A stretch of 64,000 bases of DNA, taken from positions 240,858,422-240,922,421 of the forward strand of contig NC_081406.1 in NCBI RefSeq assembly GCF_030272615.1. The letters run 5' to 3'. Of this stretch, positions 21,564 through 34,600 are shown piece by piece. Position numbers and translations under genes: made by a program. The number at the start of each line of letters is the position of its first letter. Position 1 is the stretch's first letter. Origin of the DNA: Cryptomeria japonica (lineage: Eukaryota; Streptophyta; Pinopsida; Cupressales; Cupressaceae). The notes below the pieces were generated by a model. That model was not told the DNA's origin, ran no database searches, and worked only from the letters and a program-made list of their open reading frames with translations.

Positions 21564-23502
21564 TTAGATCTCAATGTCACCTCTATCAATAAGATCTTGT
21601 ATGATGATCTCCAGTCGATGACAATTTCCTGTTTTATGTCCCTTTCTCTTGTGATATTCACAGTACTCATCATCATTCCACCAATTTTTGTTGACCTTTG
21701 GTTCATATGGAGGTAAATTTGGAATTGTTATTATTTTGTTTGCCACTAGCTTCTTGAAAGCCGACTCAAGTGGTTCTCCCAATGGGGTGTATTTCCTTTA
21801 TGGTTTTGAAGTTGTTTGAGTATTCATGTGATTGTTTGTAGAGCTTGATCCAGAAAAAATGATTTTGGGTCGTACTATATTGGCATCAACAACACCATCA
21901 TTGACTGTGTTCTTGTTTTTATTCCAAAATCTTGGCTTGTCTTTTCCTTTAAATTCCTCTTTGTTTTCTTTGAATATTTTGACGATGCCTTGCTCAATTA
22001 GGACCTTCTCTGTCGCTAAGCCATTCTCAATGACATCCTTGAAGGTGTACAAACAAGCTTTTCTCAAGTCATAACCAATGTTTTTGTTGACATTTTGGGT
22101 GAACATCTCTACCGTTTGTTTTTGTGGAATTTGACAAGAGCATTTGTTGGCTAGATTTTGTAAAAATGATGAAAAAGACTCTCCATCCTTTTTCTTGGTG
22201 TTGCACAAAGTAGTGACTGATATTTTTGTCTCTATCTTGTATGAGAAATGTTGGATAAATGCCTCTGCTAAGTCACCCCATGACTTAATTCTAGGTGGGA
22301 GTTGGGAGAACCATTCCATAGCTTGATCACCTAAGTTATGTGGGAATAATCTCATCAAATATGTCTCTTTTGCTGCTACCTCAATGCAAGTTGTGAAAAA
22401 CCATACTATATGTGCCTTAGGATCCTCTTTTCCTCTATACTTATCGAACTTAGGTGTGACAAAGTGTGTAGGAAATGAAGGCATTGGAATGATTTTATCA
22501 AATGGATAGGGACATATGTCTTTCATTGTGTAAGTTGGCTTTGGTGTATTTATGTCCTCCATTTTCTTTTGTAAGTCCTTGATTTGTTGTTCCAAATTAT
22601 TCTTAGATGGAGATCGACTTCTTAGACCATATCCCATGCCTGAACCACCGAGTGGAGGAGCATGTTTCATATATGGATGGTATTGAGCATACACGTGTTC
22701 ATATGGAGGAGGTCTATAATGATGTTGTGTACAAGGACCACATGGTATAGAGTCATGATGAGAAATTGAATATTTGTTTTGTCCATGTTTACCATACTCT
22801 ACAGGCATGTCATGAGTTTGTTCTAATGTGTTGCCCCCAAATTTGATGCAGGGTTTCCTTGTGTCCAAATTTTGAACATGCCTTTGGATATCCAATTGCT
22901 TTGGTGGTTGGTCCTTAGCATTGGCATGTGAATGAGTATATTTTTTCTACATAAGACTTCCATAATGGTTTGTGAAGGTGAGTATCATATGCTTGACTAT
23001 GTGTATGTGGGACCTCGGACTTTTGAAACAAAGATGATGATGACTCAGGCACAAGATGTGGTCCTCTATTGCCTCCACTATTAGGCCTCCTTTGATCTAT
23101 GTTGAGTTGAGGCTCTTGTAAACATTGATTTTCCATTATTTGCGACATGTCAAAATCATGAGGGATCTTGGCTCCACTTTGTGCCATCACTTGTAAGAAA
23201 TATTGTCTATCTCTTCTCATGATTTCCTCAACCAATCTATTAAAATGGGGATCCATAATGGAGTCTTCCATTTCTGCTGAATGTAAGGAAAATTTGTCCA
23301 TATTGTCATTGTGTGTATCATTGTTGTTTGTAGTGTCTATGCTCTCAACATTTGGAATGTTTCTATAAGCATCCATGTCAGGTAATGTGGTATGATCAGA
23401 ATTGAAAAAGACATCATTGTCATACTCATAGGCACTCATGTTTGAAGACTCTTGAGCCTCTTTAGCTTATCTCCTAGATTTTTGGGAACGGGTTTCAACC
23501 AT
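21564..23502 (-). pseudogene. gag: gag of the minus gypsy element
   Basis: ATG 23502 gives MVETRSQKSRR followed by a stop, comparable to MAQTRSQSRQRE in the plus-strand element. The frame resumes at 23439 (MSAYEYDND) and, after a frameshift near 22900, runs 22895-21798 and 21782-21564. The capsid-like core has ICPYPFDKIIPMPSFP, KFDKYRGKEDPKAHI, LFPHNLGDQAMEWFSQLPPR and a block around AFIQHFSYKI. A single zinc-binding box CEYHKRKGHKTGNC (C-x2-H-x4-H-x4-C) precedes LIDRGDIEI. These features are characteristic of plant gypsy gag. Lesions make it non-functional. Confidence 0.8.
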
Positions 23503-25794
23503 GAACTAGGTCTTGACCAGAATGTGTGAGACTAGATTAAAATGGAAAGAGTATGGAAGACCAAGAGTTGGATGAAATGTAAATGAATCTGAGGTTTACT
23601 TGCAATGTCTTAAGTGTAAGACCAAGTATGTATGCAGTAGAGTAGGTGTGCCTTCCAAAGAGATGATAGTTTCTCTTGATGAGGCAAGCTGACCTTGAAT
23701 CTAAGTAAGACCAAATGAGACCCAAAGGTGATAGACCTTGACGAGGGACCACTTAGAAAAATGTTTTTGTATGTAGTGTGTTGACAAAGCAAGATGAGGA
23801 CAAGCAAGTGACAGTTTGACTCAAGTTTAGACAAATGTGAATGTAATGCAAGGTGTAAAGCAATGATGAACTTTGTGAGACCCAAGGGTAGGTTGAATGC
23901 TAGATAAAAATATAGAGAAATAAGTTAGGAAGCTCAAGAATTCTAAAACTGATTGCTCTTGTTTGTTGGACTATAAATTTTTCCAATTCTGAACATAGAC
24001 GTGCCTATATACTTCACAGACATGGTTAAATGACACAGACGTGGTTGAACACTATGCAGATGTGTTTATGAGATTTTGTGAATGTAATTTTAATTAGGAT
24101 GTCACAGACACATTTTTGTACTTCACAGACGTGGTTAAATGACACAGACGTGTTTTTGTCAAACACAAACGCATTTATGAAAACTGTGTGCAATTTTTTC
24201 GATTTGTAAAGTTGTTTGTTGTGACCAAATCTGAATTTTTGATGGTTTTTTTCATGACAAGAGGACACAATGTTGATTAAGACTCAATGTTTGTAAGTAT
24301 TTAGACTCAAAATGACTCAAAGAAAAGTGTGTTGTTTGATGTAAAAATGTTTTGCATACACTTGAAGACACAAAAGACACAATGTTTTGATGTTTGATCT
24401 TGAATGTTTGAATGTTCAAAATAAGACAAGCACAATTCTTATGGTTGGTCAGGACAATAGTTGTTGATCCCACATTGGGTTTTCCCCGAGGCTACACTAT
24501 TCAGAGTGGATACTTAGATACTTGACCCCACTGGCTCCACCCTCGACACTCACTTCTCTGGGGTAGCCAAGCATCAGTCCCCATGAAAACTCCATGTGGT
24601 GAACTTTGTATCTCTACTAAGAACTGTATGTGTGTGTGCCACTCCAAAGGTCCAACCTCCTGCCCCAACAAGTAGAAGGATTTTGGCTTTCTAAAACAAA
24701 AAGGTTCTATTAAGGGCATCCGCTCGTGTGGCCATACATGCTGCACTTTCAGCTCTGTAAATACAGAAGGCTCCCAGCCGGTAGGGGTTACGCCCTACAA
24801 CTGATCCAATAAATTTGATCAAACAGGTTTATGGGGAGACATAGTGTCGGTATGAACTAATCAGCACATGTTACCCATGGCTTTCATCATGGATACAATT
24901 ATTTATAGTGTTTCGGAAGAGGTGGGTTTTCCGGGTATGTGCAGGATCATGGTGTGCCAAAAGCCCTTAAGTGGCAATGAAATTTCCAAAACTCCGAGTT
25001 ATGCAACTTGACATGAAAAATTGAATAAGTTATGAACATTATTTTTAAAATATGTAAGAAGAGAATCTATAGAAAATTAAATCTAGTTTCTAAGATACTA
25101 GTTGTTTTTTAAAAAAAAAAATCCTATTTGATAAAAATTTTAAATTTCAATGCAGTGGTACTAAAATTTCAAGAAAAAGATAAGAAGTAGGTGTATATCT
25201 GACCACCCTAATCACAATCAAATCATAATATTTTTTGATAATATTTATAATATAATTATTAGACTCATGTTCAGATGTGACATATATTTTTATAATTTTT
25301 TATAAAGTAAATAATTATTTATGATTTTTTTACTATAACGTTTCAAAAATTCAGAAACTCCTACGTCTGACCACCTTAACTTGGTCAAAACCTTATGAAA
25401 TTCAATTTTATTTAATTTTTACCTATAGTAGATGAAGTATAGGATGTGATGCATGTTTCAAATTCAAAAAATGTTATACAGTTTGAAAGTTATGAGTGTT
25501 TTTCAATCAGTCTATCAATCAGGACTTTTGTCAGAATTCAATTAGAAAATAAATAATAATTAATTATTAAAGTCAAAATAAGACAAGCCTTATATTGGGA
25601 AACTTGAGAATGTCCTTAAAAAACCCTTTTTGTTTTATCAATTTTGGCTATTAAAAAAGTCGTCAGCCACCGGTATAAAGTCTAGAAAATCAAGAAATAC
25701 TAAAAAACACTTTTTTTCAGTTGACTTTCCAAGCTTGTCACTTCCAAGCCAAATCCCAAAGAAAACCCGAACGACAAGATGGAGGGAAAAATTT
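23503..25794. other. Leader-side and intergenic sequence upstream of the minus gypsy gag
   Basis: No gene recognised. The part from 23503 to about 24480 is probably the leader of the minus gypsy element, and 24480-25000 may include more leader or LTR. From 25000 to 25794 the sequence is AT-rich, with the word CTGACCACC repeated near 25200 and 25368. I found no firm LTR boundary or primer-binding site. Confidence 0.35.
24000..24175 (-). repeat. Dispersed short motif CACGTCTGTG in the gypsy leader
   Basis: On the minus strand CACGTCTGTG or close variants occur about seven times, several times after ATTTAAC. The plus-strand gypsy element has a comparable motif cluster at 58129-58345 with an unrelated word. 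Confidence 0.6.
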
Positions 25795-26040
25795 ATATTT
25801 TAAAATTGGATATCCATTAAAATCAAATATCCGTTTTTGAAAAAATAAAAAAATATATTTTAGTAAATTGGGCATAACTTTTGTGTTTGATATAGAAATT
25901 TTGATTTTTTATAGGCGTTGGAAAGGTAATTATGATCTCTATGATATGGAATAGGTATATTTTCAATTATTTGTTTTCAAAAATAATTATAATTCATTTA
26001 AATTCATCCTTCATTTTTAAAACATAAAAACTCATGACTT
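25795..26040 (+). repeat. Left arm of a long inverted repeat
   Basis: This segment aligns with the reverse complement of about 34360-34600. The best block starts AGTAAATTGGGCATAACTTT (25862) and covers about 88 positions with 14 differences by my count. Similarity then weakens and both arms run into low-complexity sequence. Confidence 0.8.
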
Positions 26041-26164
26041 TTTCATATGATTTCCCCATTGCATGAATTTTTGTAACAATCATCTCAAAATAAACTAAAT
26101 AAGTAATTAATAATAGAAAATTTATGAATTTGATTGAGTTCGATAAATTTTGATAAACCATGTT

Positions 26165-27236
26165 ATCTATGTTTGTTTCTTTCTCCACCTCTCTCTCCTA
26201 AACCTATCACTACACTTGTTTGTTTCTTCCTCCCTCTATTTTGTCCATATTTATACATCTCTCTCTAGACCTATATCTCTAACTATCATTGAATACCTCA
26301 TTCATTCTCTCAAGATCTACAAGGTGCTTATATTTCTACCTCTTCATAATTTCCTCCTCTATGCCACTCTCTCTTCTCTAGGATCTAGACTAGTCTCTTT
26401 GCATTTCCTTCTCATCTCTAGCAACAAAATTTAGAGCAGACAAGGAGAGGTGTAGGGAAGTATCAAAAAAGGAGAGGGGGGGACAGGTTACAAGGAGAGA
26501 TTAATTAGGGGGAAGAGAGAGTGTGAGAGAGAGAGCTAGAGGTAATTAGGTGGAAGGCGAAGAGAGAGAGAGGTAGGGATGATTGGGGTGAAGAGAGAAT
26601 GAGAGGGAGAGTTTGAGATTATTAGTGGGTAGGAGGAGAGGGGGAGAGGGGAAAGTATCAACAAAGAGAGAAGAGAGATGGGAAAGGAGGTGAAGAGAGA
26701 CATAGAGAGTAATTAGGGGGTGGGGAGAGGGGGAGAGGGAAGTATCTATAAACCCATAGGAGGAGAGAGGTGATCGAGGGTAATTGAGGGAAAGAAATAA
26801 TGTGAGAGAGAGTTGGGTGTAATTATTGGATAAGAAGAGAGGGAGAAGAGTAAGTATCAACAAAAGGAGAGAGGGAGAGATGTGGAGAGAGGTGAAGAGA
26901 GTTATAGAGAGAGGAAAATTAGGGGGGGCAGAGGGGAAGAGGGAAGTATTAACAAAGAGATGGACTAGAGATAGGGTAATTAGGGGGCTCTCTCCCCATC
27001 TCTCCCCCCTCTTCCTTTGTTGATACTACCTCCCTCTCTCTCCCCCCTCCCCTTTCCCTAATTACCTTCTCTCTATACCTCTCTCATTGAACCTCTATCC
27101 TCATCTCTCCCTCTCTCCCTTTGTTGATACTTCCCCATCCCCCCTCTCCTCCCAACCCCTAATTACCCCCAACTCTCTCTACTCTCTCTTTCCCAAATTC
27201 CATCTCTTTGTCATACCTATCCTCACCTCTAACTTT
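26165..27236. repeat. Purine/pyrimidine strand-switching low-complexity block
   Basis: The top strand is pyrimidine-rich at 26165-26430, purine-rich at 26440-26988 and pyrimidine-rich again at 26989-27236. The phrase AGTATCAACAAAGAGAG recurs in the purine part, and its complement TTTGTTGATACT recurs in the last part, so the two halves are inverted relatives meeting near 26988. Ser/Leu-rich or Arg/Glu-rich open frames here are composition artefacts. Confidence 0.85.
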
Positions 27237-30200
27237 ACCATATGATCCCTTAGGTGTCGTTAGGGGCCATATTGTGTCCTAATGAGTCATATGGTGTCCT
27301 ATGAACCCTTAGGACACCATATGATGTTTTTAGGGGTCACATGGTGTACTAAGGAGTCATATTGTGTCTTAAAGGGTCATATGGTGTCCTATGACCTCTT
27401 AGGACACCATATGACTCCTTAAAACACTCTCTGGTGTTGTTATGGGTTGTATGGTGTCCTAAGGAGTCATATGGTATCCTATGACCCCTTAGAACAACAT
27501 ATTGTGTCGTTAGGGTTTGTATGGTGTGCTAAGGGGTCATAAGATATCATATGACCACTAAGGACACCATATGACCCCTAAGGTGTCGTTAGGGGTCATA
27601 CTAGGTCGTAAGGGGTCATATGGCCTCCTATAACCCCTTAGGACACTATATGGTGTCATCATGGATCATATGGTGTCCTAAGGGGTCATATGGTGTTCTA
27701 TGACCCCTTGGGACACCATATGACCCCTTAGGACAACATATGATCCCTTAGGTGTCATTTGAGGTCATATTGTGTCCTAATGGGTCATATGGTGTCCTAT
27801 GACCCCTTAGGACACCATATGGTCTCGTTAGGGGTTGTATGGTGTGCTAAGGGGTCATATTATGTCTTAAGGGGCCATATGATGTCATATGACCACTTAG
27901 GACACCATATGACCCATTAGGTGTCGTTAGGGGTTATATTGTGTCCTAAGGGTTCATATGTTGTCCTATGACCCCTTAGGTGTTGTTAGGGGTCATATTG
28001 TGTCCTAACGAGTCATATGGTATCTTATAACACCTTGGGATACCATATGGCATCTTATAACCCCTTAGGATACCATATGAAATCTTTAGGGGTTATATGG
28101 TGTGCTAAGGGGTCATATTGTAGCTTAAACAACCATAGGACATCATATGACTCATTAGGACACCATATGACCCCTCAGGTGTTGTTAGGGGTCATATTGT
28201 GTCCTAAAGGGTCATATGGTGTCTCATGAACCTTTATGACACCATATGACACCTTAGGGCACCATATGATGTTGTTATGGCTCTTATGGTGTCCTAAGGG
28301 GTAATATGGTGTTCTATGAGCCTTTAGGACACCATATGGTGTCGTTAGGGGTCATATGGTATCCTATGACCCCTTAAGACACCATATGACCCCTTATGTA
28401 TTGTTAGGGGTCATATGGTGCCCTATGACCCATTAGGACACCATATGGTGTCGTTGGGGGTTGTATGGTGTGCTAAGGGGTCATATTGTGTCCTAAAGGG
28501 TGACAGGACATCATATGACCCCTTAAACGCCACATGATTCATTAGGTTTTGTTAGGGGTAATACTATGTCCTAGGAGGTCATATGGTGTCCCATGACCCT
28601 TTAGGACACCATATGACCCCTTAGGACATCATATGGTGTCGTTATGGGTCTTATGGTGTCCTAAGGGGTCTTATGGTGTCTCAAGGGGTCATATGGTGTT
28701 CTATAACCCCTTGAGACACCATACGACCCCTTAGGACACTATATGACGTTGTTAGGGGTCATATTGTGTCATAAGGGGTCATAAGGTGTCCTATGACCCC
28801 TTAGGACACTATATGATGTCGTTAGGAATCATATTGTGTTTTAAGGGGTCATATGGTGTCTTATGATCTCTTAAGGCACCATATGGTATCGTTATGGATC
28901 ATATGGTGTCCTAAGGGGTCATATGGTGTTCTATGACCCCTTACGACACCATATGGTGTTGTTATGGATCATATGGTATCCTAAGGGGTCATATGGTGTC
29001 TTATGACCCCTTAGGACACCATATGACCCCTTAAGACACTATATGTACTTTTTATGTGTCGTACGGTGTCCTAAGGGGTCATATGGTGTTCTATGACCCC
29101 TTAGGATACCATATGACCCCTTAGGACACCACATGGTGTCGTTAGGGGTCCTATGGTGTGCTAAGGAGTCATATGGTGTCCTATAACCCCTTAGGAAACT
29201 ATATAACCCCTTAGGAAACTATATGACCCCTTAGGTGTCGTTAGGGTTTATTTTGTGTCCTAAGGGGTCGTATTGTGTCCTAAGGGGTCATATAGTGTCC
29301 TATGACCCCTTAGGATACTATATGACATCATTAGGGGTCATATTATGTCCTAAGGGGTCATAGTGTGTTTTATGACCCCTTAGGACCCCACATGGTGCCG
29401 TTATAGATCTATGGTGTTCTAAGGGGTCATATGGTGTTCTATGATCCCTTAGGACACCATATTTTCTTGTTATGGGTTGTATGGTCTCCTAAGGGGTTAT
29501 ATGGTGTCCTATGACCCCTTAGGACACCATATGGTATCATTATGTGTTGTATGGTGTCCCAAGGGGTCGTATGGTGTTTTATGACCCTTTAGGACACCAT
29601 ATGGTGTCATTAGGGGTTGTATGGTGAGCTAAGGGCTCATATGGTGTCTTATGCCCCCTTAGAACACCATATGACCCCTTAGGTATCGTTAGGCATCATT
29701 TTGTGTCTTTAGGGGTCATATGGTATCCTGGGACCCCTTAGGACACAATATGACCCCTTAGGACACCATACAATGTTGTTAGGGGTCATATGATGTTCTA
29801 TGACCCATTAGGACACCACACAGTGTCTTTAGGGGTCATATGGTGTCCTATGAGCCCTTAGGACACAATATGACCCCTTAGGTGTTCTTAGGGGTCATAT
29901 TGTGTCCTAACTGGTCATATGGTGTCCTACGAACCCTTAGGACACCATATGGTGTCTCTAGGGGTTATATGGTGTGTTAAGGGGTCGTATTATGTCCTAA
30001 AGGGTCCTAGGACATCATATAACCCCTTAGGACACCATATGACCCCTTAGGACAACATATCGTGTCATTATGGGTCTTATTGTGTTCTAAGGGGTCATAT
30101 GGTGTTATATGACCCCTTGTGACACCATATGGTGTCACAAGGAGTCGTATGGTGTCCTAAGGGGTCATATGGTGTCCTATGAACCCTTAGGACACTATAT

Positions 30201-33200
30201 GACCCCTTAGGTGTCGTTAGGCATCTTATTGTGCCCTAATGGATCATATGGTGCCATATGACCCCTTAGGACATCATATGGTGGCATTTATGCATCGTAT
30301 GGTGTCCTAAGGGGTCATATGGTGTTCTATGACCTGTTAGGACACCATACAACCCCTTAGGACACCATATTGTGTCATTAAGGGTCGTATGGTGTGCTAA
30401 GGGGTCATATGGTGTTCTATTACCCCTTAGAACACCATATGACCCCCTAGGTATCATTAGGCATCATTTTGTGTTGTTAGGGGTCATATGGTGTCCTATG
30501 ACCCCTTAGGACACAATATGACACCATACAGTGTTGTTAGGGGTCTATGGTATATCATGACCCCTTAGGACACTATATTGTATCATTATGCGTCGTATGT
30601 TGTCCTAAGGGGTCATATGGTGTTCTATGGCCCCTTAGGACATCATATGGTGTCATTAAGGGTTGTATGGTGTGCTAAGGGGTCATATGGTGTCCTATTA
30701 CCCCTTAGAACACCATATGACCCCTTAGGTATCATTAGGCATCATTTTGTGTTATTAGGGGTCATATGGTGTCCTATGACCCCTTAGGACACAATATGAC
30801 CCATTAGGTGTTGTTAGGGGTCATATTGTGTCCTAACGGGTCATATAGTGTCCTAGGACCCCTTAGGAAACCATATGGTGTCGTTAGGGGTTGTATGGTG
30901 TGTTAAGGGGTCATATTGTGTCCTAAAGATTCCTAGGACAACATATAACCCCACAGGAGACCATATGACTCCTTAGATATCGTTAGGGGTCATATTGTGT
31001 CCTAAGGGGTCATATGGTGTCTCGTGACACCATATGACCCCTTAGGACACCATATCATGTTGTTATGGGTCTTCGTGTGTTCTAAGGGGTCATATGGTTT
31101 TATATGACCCCTTAGGACACAATATGGTGTTGTAAAGGGTTGTATGATGTTCTAAGGGGTCATATGGTGTTCTATGGGGTCATATGGTTTTTAATGACCC
31201 TTTAGGACATTATATGACATCGTTAGGGGTCATATTATGTCCTAAGAGGTCATATTGTGTCTTATGACCCTTTAGGACACAACATGTTGTCGTTATGGGT
31301 CATATGATGTTCTAAGGGGTCATATGGTGTTCTACGGCCCTCTAAGAAACCATATTATGGTGTTATGGGTCGTATGGTCTCCTAAGGGGTCATATGGTGT
31401 CCTTTGACCCCTTAGGACACCATATGACCCCTTAGGACACCATAAGACCCCTTAAGACACCATATGGTGTCATTAGGGGTCGTATGGTGTGCTAAGGGGT
31501 CATATGGTGTCCTGCGATCCCTTGGGACACAATGTGACCCCGTAGTACACCATACAGTGTCCTTGGGGGTCATATGGTGTCCTATGACCCCTTAGGACAT
31601 AATATGACTCCTTAGGTGTTGTTAGGGGTCATATTGTGTCCTAACAGGTCATATGGTGTCCCATGACCCCTTAGGACACCATATGGTGTCGTTAGGGGTT
31701 TTATGGTGTGCTAAGGGGTCATATTGTGTTCTGAAGGCTCCTAGGACATCATATAACCCCTTCGGACACCATATGACCCCTTAGGTATCGTTAGGGGTCA
31801 TATTATTTCCTAACGGGTCATAAGGATACCATATGACCCCTTAGGACATCATATGGTGTCGTAAAGGGTGGTATAGGTGTTGTATGGTGTCCTAAGGGGT
31901 CATATGGTGTCCTATGACCCCTTAGGACACTATATGACATTGTTAGGGGTCATACTATGTCCTAAGGGGTAATATTGTCTTATGACTCCTTAAGACACCA
32001 GATGGCATCGTTATGGATCATATGGTGTTCTAAGGGTTTATATGGTGTTCTATGACCCTCTAGGACACCATATTATGTTGTTATGGGTCGTATGGTCTCC
32101 TAAGGGGTCATATGGTGTGCTAGGACCCCTTAGGACACCATATAGTGTCATTATGCATCATATGGTGTCCTAAGGGGTCATATGGTGTTCTATTACCCCT
32201 TAGGACACCATATGACCCCTTAGGACACCATATGGTGTCATGAGGGGTCGTATAATGTGCTAAGGGGTCATATGGTGTCTTATGACCCCTGAGAACACCA
32301 TATGACCCCTTAGGTATTATTAGTTGCCATTTTGTGTCGTTATGGGTTATATGGTGTCCTATGAACCCTTAGGACATAATATGACCCCTTATGACACCAT
32401 ATTGTGTTGTTATGGGTCATATGGTGTCCTATGACCCCTTAGGACACAATATGACCCTTTAGGTGTTGTTAGGGGTCATATTGTGTGCTAATGGGTCATA
32501 TGGTGTCCTACGACCCCTTAGGACACCATATGGTGTCGTTAGGGGTTGTATGGTGTGCTAAGGGGTCATATTATGTCCTAAAGGTTCCTAGGACATCATA
32601 TAATCCCTTGGGACACCATATGACACCTTAGGTATTGTTAGGGGTCATATTATGTCCTAAGGGGTCATATAGTGTCTATTAACACCATATCATGTCGTTA
32701 TGGGTCTTCTTGTGTTATAAGGGCTCATATGGTGTTATATGAACCCTTAGGATACCATATGACCCCTTAGAAAACCATATGGTGTCGTAAGGGATCATAT
32801 GGTGTTATAATGGGTCATATGGTGTCCTATGACCCCTTAGGACACTATATGACCCCTTAGGTATTGTCATGGGTCATATGACATTCTATGACCCCTTAGG
32901 ACACCATATGGCCCCTTGGGACACTATATAGTGCTATGGGTCGTATGCTGTCCTAAGGGGTGATATGGTGTCCTATTACCCTTTAGGACACCATATGACC
33001 CTTTAGGACACCACATTGTGTCATTAAGGGTTGTATGGTGTCCTAAGGGGTCATTTGGTGTCTTATGACCCCTTAGGACACCATATGGTTTCATTAGGGG
33101 TCTTATTGTGCCTTAAGGGGTCATATGGTGTTTTTTGACCCCATAGGACACCATATGACCCCTTAGGAGACCATATGGTGTCGTTAGGGGTCATATTTTG

Positions 33201-33278
33201 TCTAAGGGGTCATATGATGTTCTATGACCCCTTAGGACATGATGTAACCCCTTAGGAGACCATATATACTAAGTTTCA
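27237..33278. repeat. 6-kb palindromic satellite built from a 21-bp module in both orientations
   Basis: Nearly the whole stretch is built from a ~21-bp module GGACACCATATGACCCCTTA and its reverse complement, alternating or doubled, with linkers such as GGTGTCGTTAGGGG. CATATG, itself a palindrome, sits at the centre of most modules. Copies diverge by point changes but the phase is kept over 6 kb. The repeated Tyr-Gly/His-Met-rich frames on both strands (for example 28017-28229, 30266-30457 and 30578-30787) are read-through of the repeat. I know no gene or transposon family that explains it. Confidence 0.95.
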
Positions 33279-34230
33279 AATAAGGAGAGATATAGGGGTG
33301 AAGAGAGATGAAGAACTAACGAGAGGGAAAAGAACTAAAGGACAAGGATATAAATAGAGGTATAGATATTAAGGGGTATGAAGTGAGAGGGAGAAAAACT
33401 AAAGGACAAGGATGGATAGAAAGAGGTAGACATATCTAGATATTGAAAAAGAGACAGGAAGATAGAGATAAAAAATGAAGATAAAGGGAGAGAGAGGTGA
33501 ATAGATATAGAGAAAGAGAGAGGTAAAGACAAAGATAAATATATGAAGAGATGGAGAAAAATGGATAGAGAGGGGTAAAGAGAGAGAGATATAGAGGAAG
33601 AGAAATATCGATAGATATAGATATAAAAATAGTGCAAGAGAGTGAGAAAGGGAGATAGAGATTATAGATAGGGATAGATAGAGAGGAAGATATAGAGATA
33701 TATAAAGGCACTATAGAGAAGGATGTGGGGAGAGAGCCAAAGATATATAAATATGGAGTATATAAAGATACTTAAAGAGGTCGATAGAGGAAGAGATGAA
33801 GAAGTATATTAATCATGTATAGAGGAAGATATATAAAGATAGAGGAACATATAAAGAGAGAGATTGATAGGGAAAGAGATGGAGATGTGAAGATGGAGAT
33901 AGAGATAGATATGGATAGAAAGTGGAAGAGAGAGCAAGACAAATGGAGGGAGAGATGGAGTGAATAAGTGAGATTTAGAGATAATGAGATATAAATATAC
34001 ATGAAGACAGATCTATGGGGATATAGAGATAGAGGGGACAAGATAGGGAGAGAAAGGAAGTGATAGAGACAAGTAATATATAAGTATAGGTAGGATAAGG
34101 TAGAAGAGGGAGATAAATAGAGAGAAGAGAGATTATTAGAGAGAAATATATAAATAAGGAGTGATAATGATGGAGTGGGAGAGGGAGAGATAGGAATAGA
34201 AAGATGGAGATATATGCAGAGATGCATGTA
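33279..34230. repeat. Purine-rich GATA/GAGA low-complexity block
   Basis: The top strand is almost entirely A/G with T interspersed (GATAGAGA, AGAGAGAT and so on). It mirrors in composition the pyrimidine-rich block left of the satellite. The Ser/Leu-rich minus-strand frames at 33335-34227 are artefacts of this composition. Confidence 0.85.
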
Positions 34231-34359
34231 ACTTGGGAATTTATTTATCTAGATGGAATGAGAAAATAAGTGACATAAGTAGAGAAGAAAGAGATATATA
34301 AAATATATTATATAAGTATAGATAGACAAGTGATAGATAAAGGAGGTGATAGGAAAAAA

Positions 34360-34600
34360 ATGAGACTTTGTATGCAAAATTTGTGAGTATTTAAAGTTTT
34401 AAAATTGAAGGACTAAATTCAAATGATTATAATTAATTTTTGTTCTATAATATCATCAAAATACCTCATCCATTTGATAGGTCTCTTAATTACCTTTCCA
34501 ACACCTATAAAAATCCAAATTTCGATAAGAAACACAAAAGTCATGTCCAATTTACTAAACTATATTTTTTATGTTGAGAAAAACGGATATCCAATTTGAA
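34360..34600 (-). repeat. Right arm of the long inverted repeat
   Basis: Reverse complement of the left arm at 25795-26040. It ends outward in AAACGGATATCC, as the left arm also does in part. Confidence 0.8.

Larger units (their letters stand above)
19396..23502 (-). mobile_element. Ty3/gypsy element, minus strand, internally deleted (gag, protease, integrase tail)
   Basis: On the minus strand the order is gag (23502-21564), protease (about 21000-20640), a Lys-rich linker (to about 19654), then the C-terminal tail of integrase (19620-19396). Reverse transcriptase, RNase H and most of integrase are missing, so a deletion of several kb lies near 19.6-20 kb. Stops and frameshifts are frequent. 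The gag and protease parts match the plus-strand element at 60.7-64 kb in order and motifs, so both belong to one lineage, probably Tat/Athila-like by gag style. Confidence 0.75.

Noticed and set aside
26150-27023. Ser/Leu/Pro- and Arg/Glu-rich frames
   Set aside because: Composition artefacts of the purine/pyrimidine blocks.
28017-30787. Open frames with Gly-Tyr-His-Met and Pro-Leu-Gly-His-His repeats
   Set aside because: Read-through of the palindromic satellite; same peptides on both strands, no independent coding evidence.
27237-33278. CRISPR-like interpretation of the regular 21-bp repeats
   Set aside because: There are no unique spacers, the modules abut in both orientations, and the genome is a plant's.
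33335-34227. Ser/Leu-rich minus-strand frames that look like membrane proteins
   Set aside because: They come from a GATA/GAGA low-complexity tract; hydrophobicity follows from composition.
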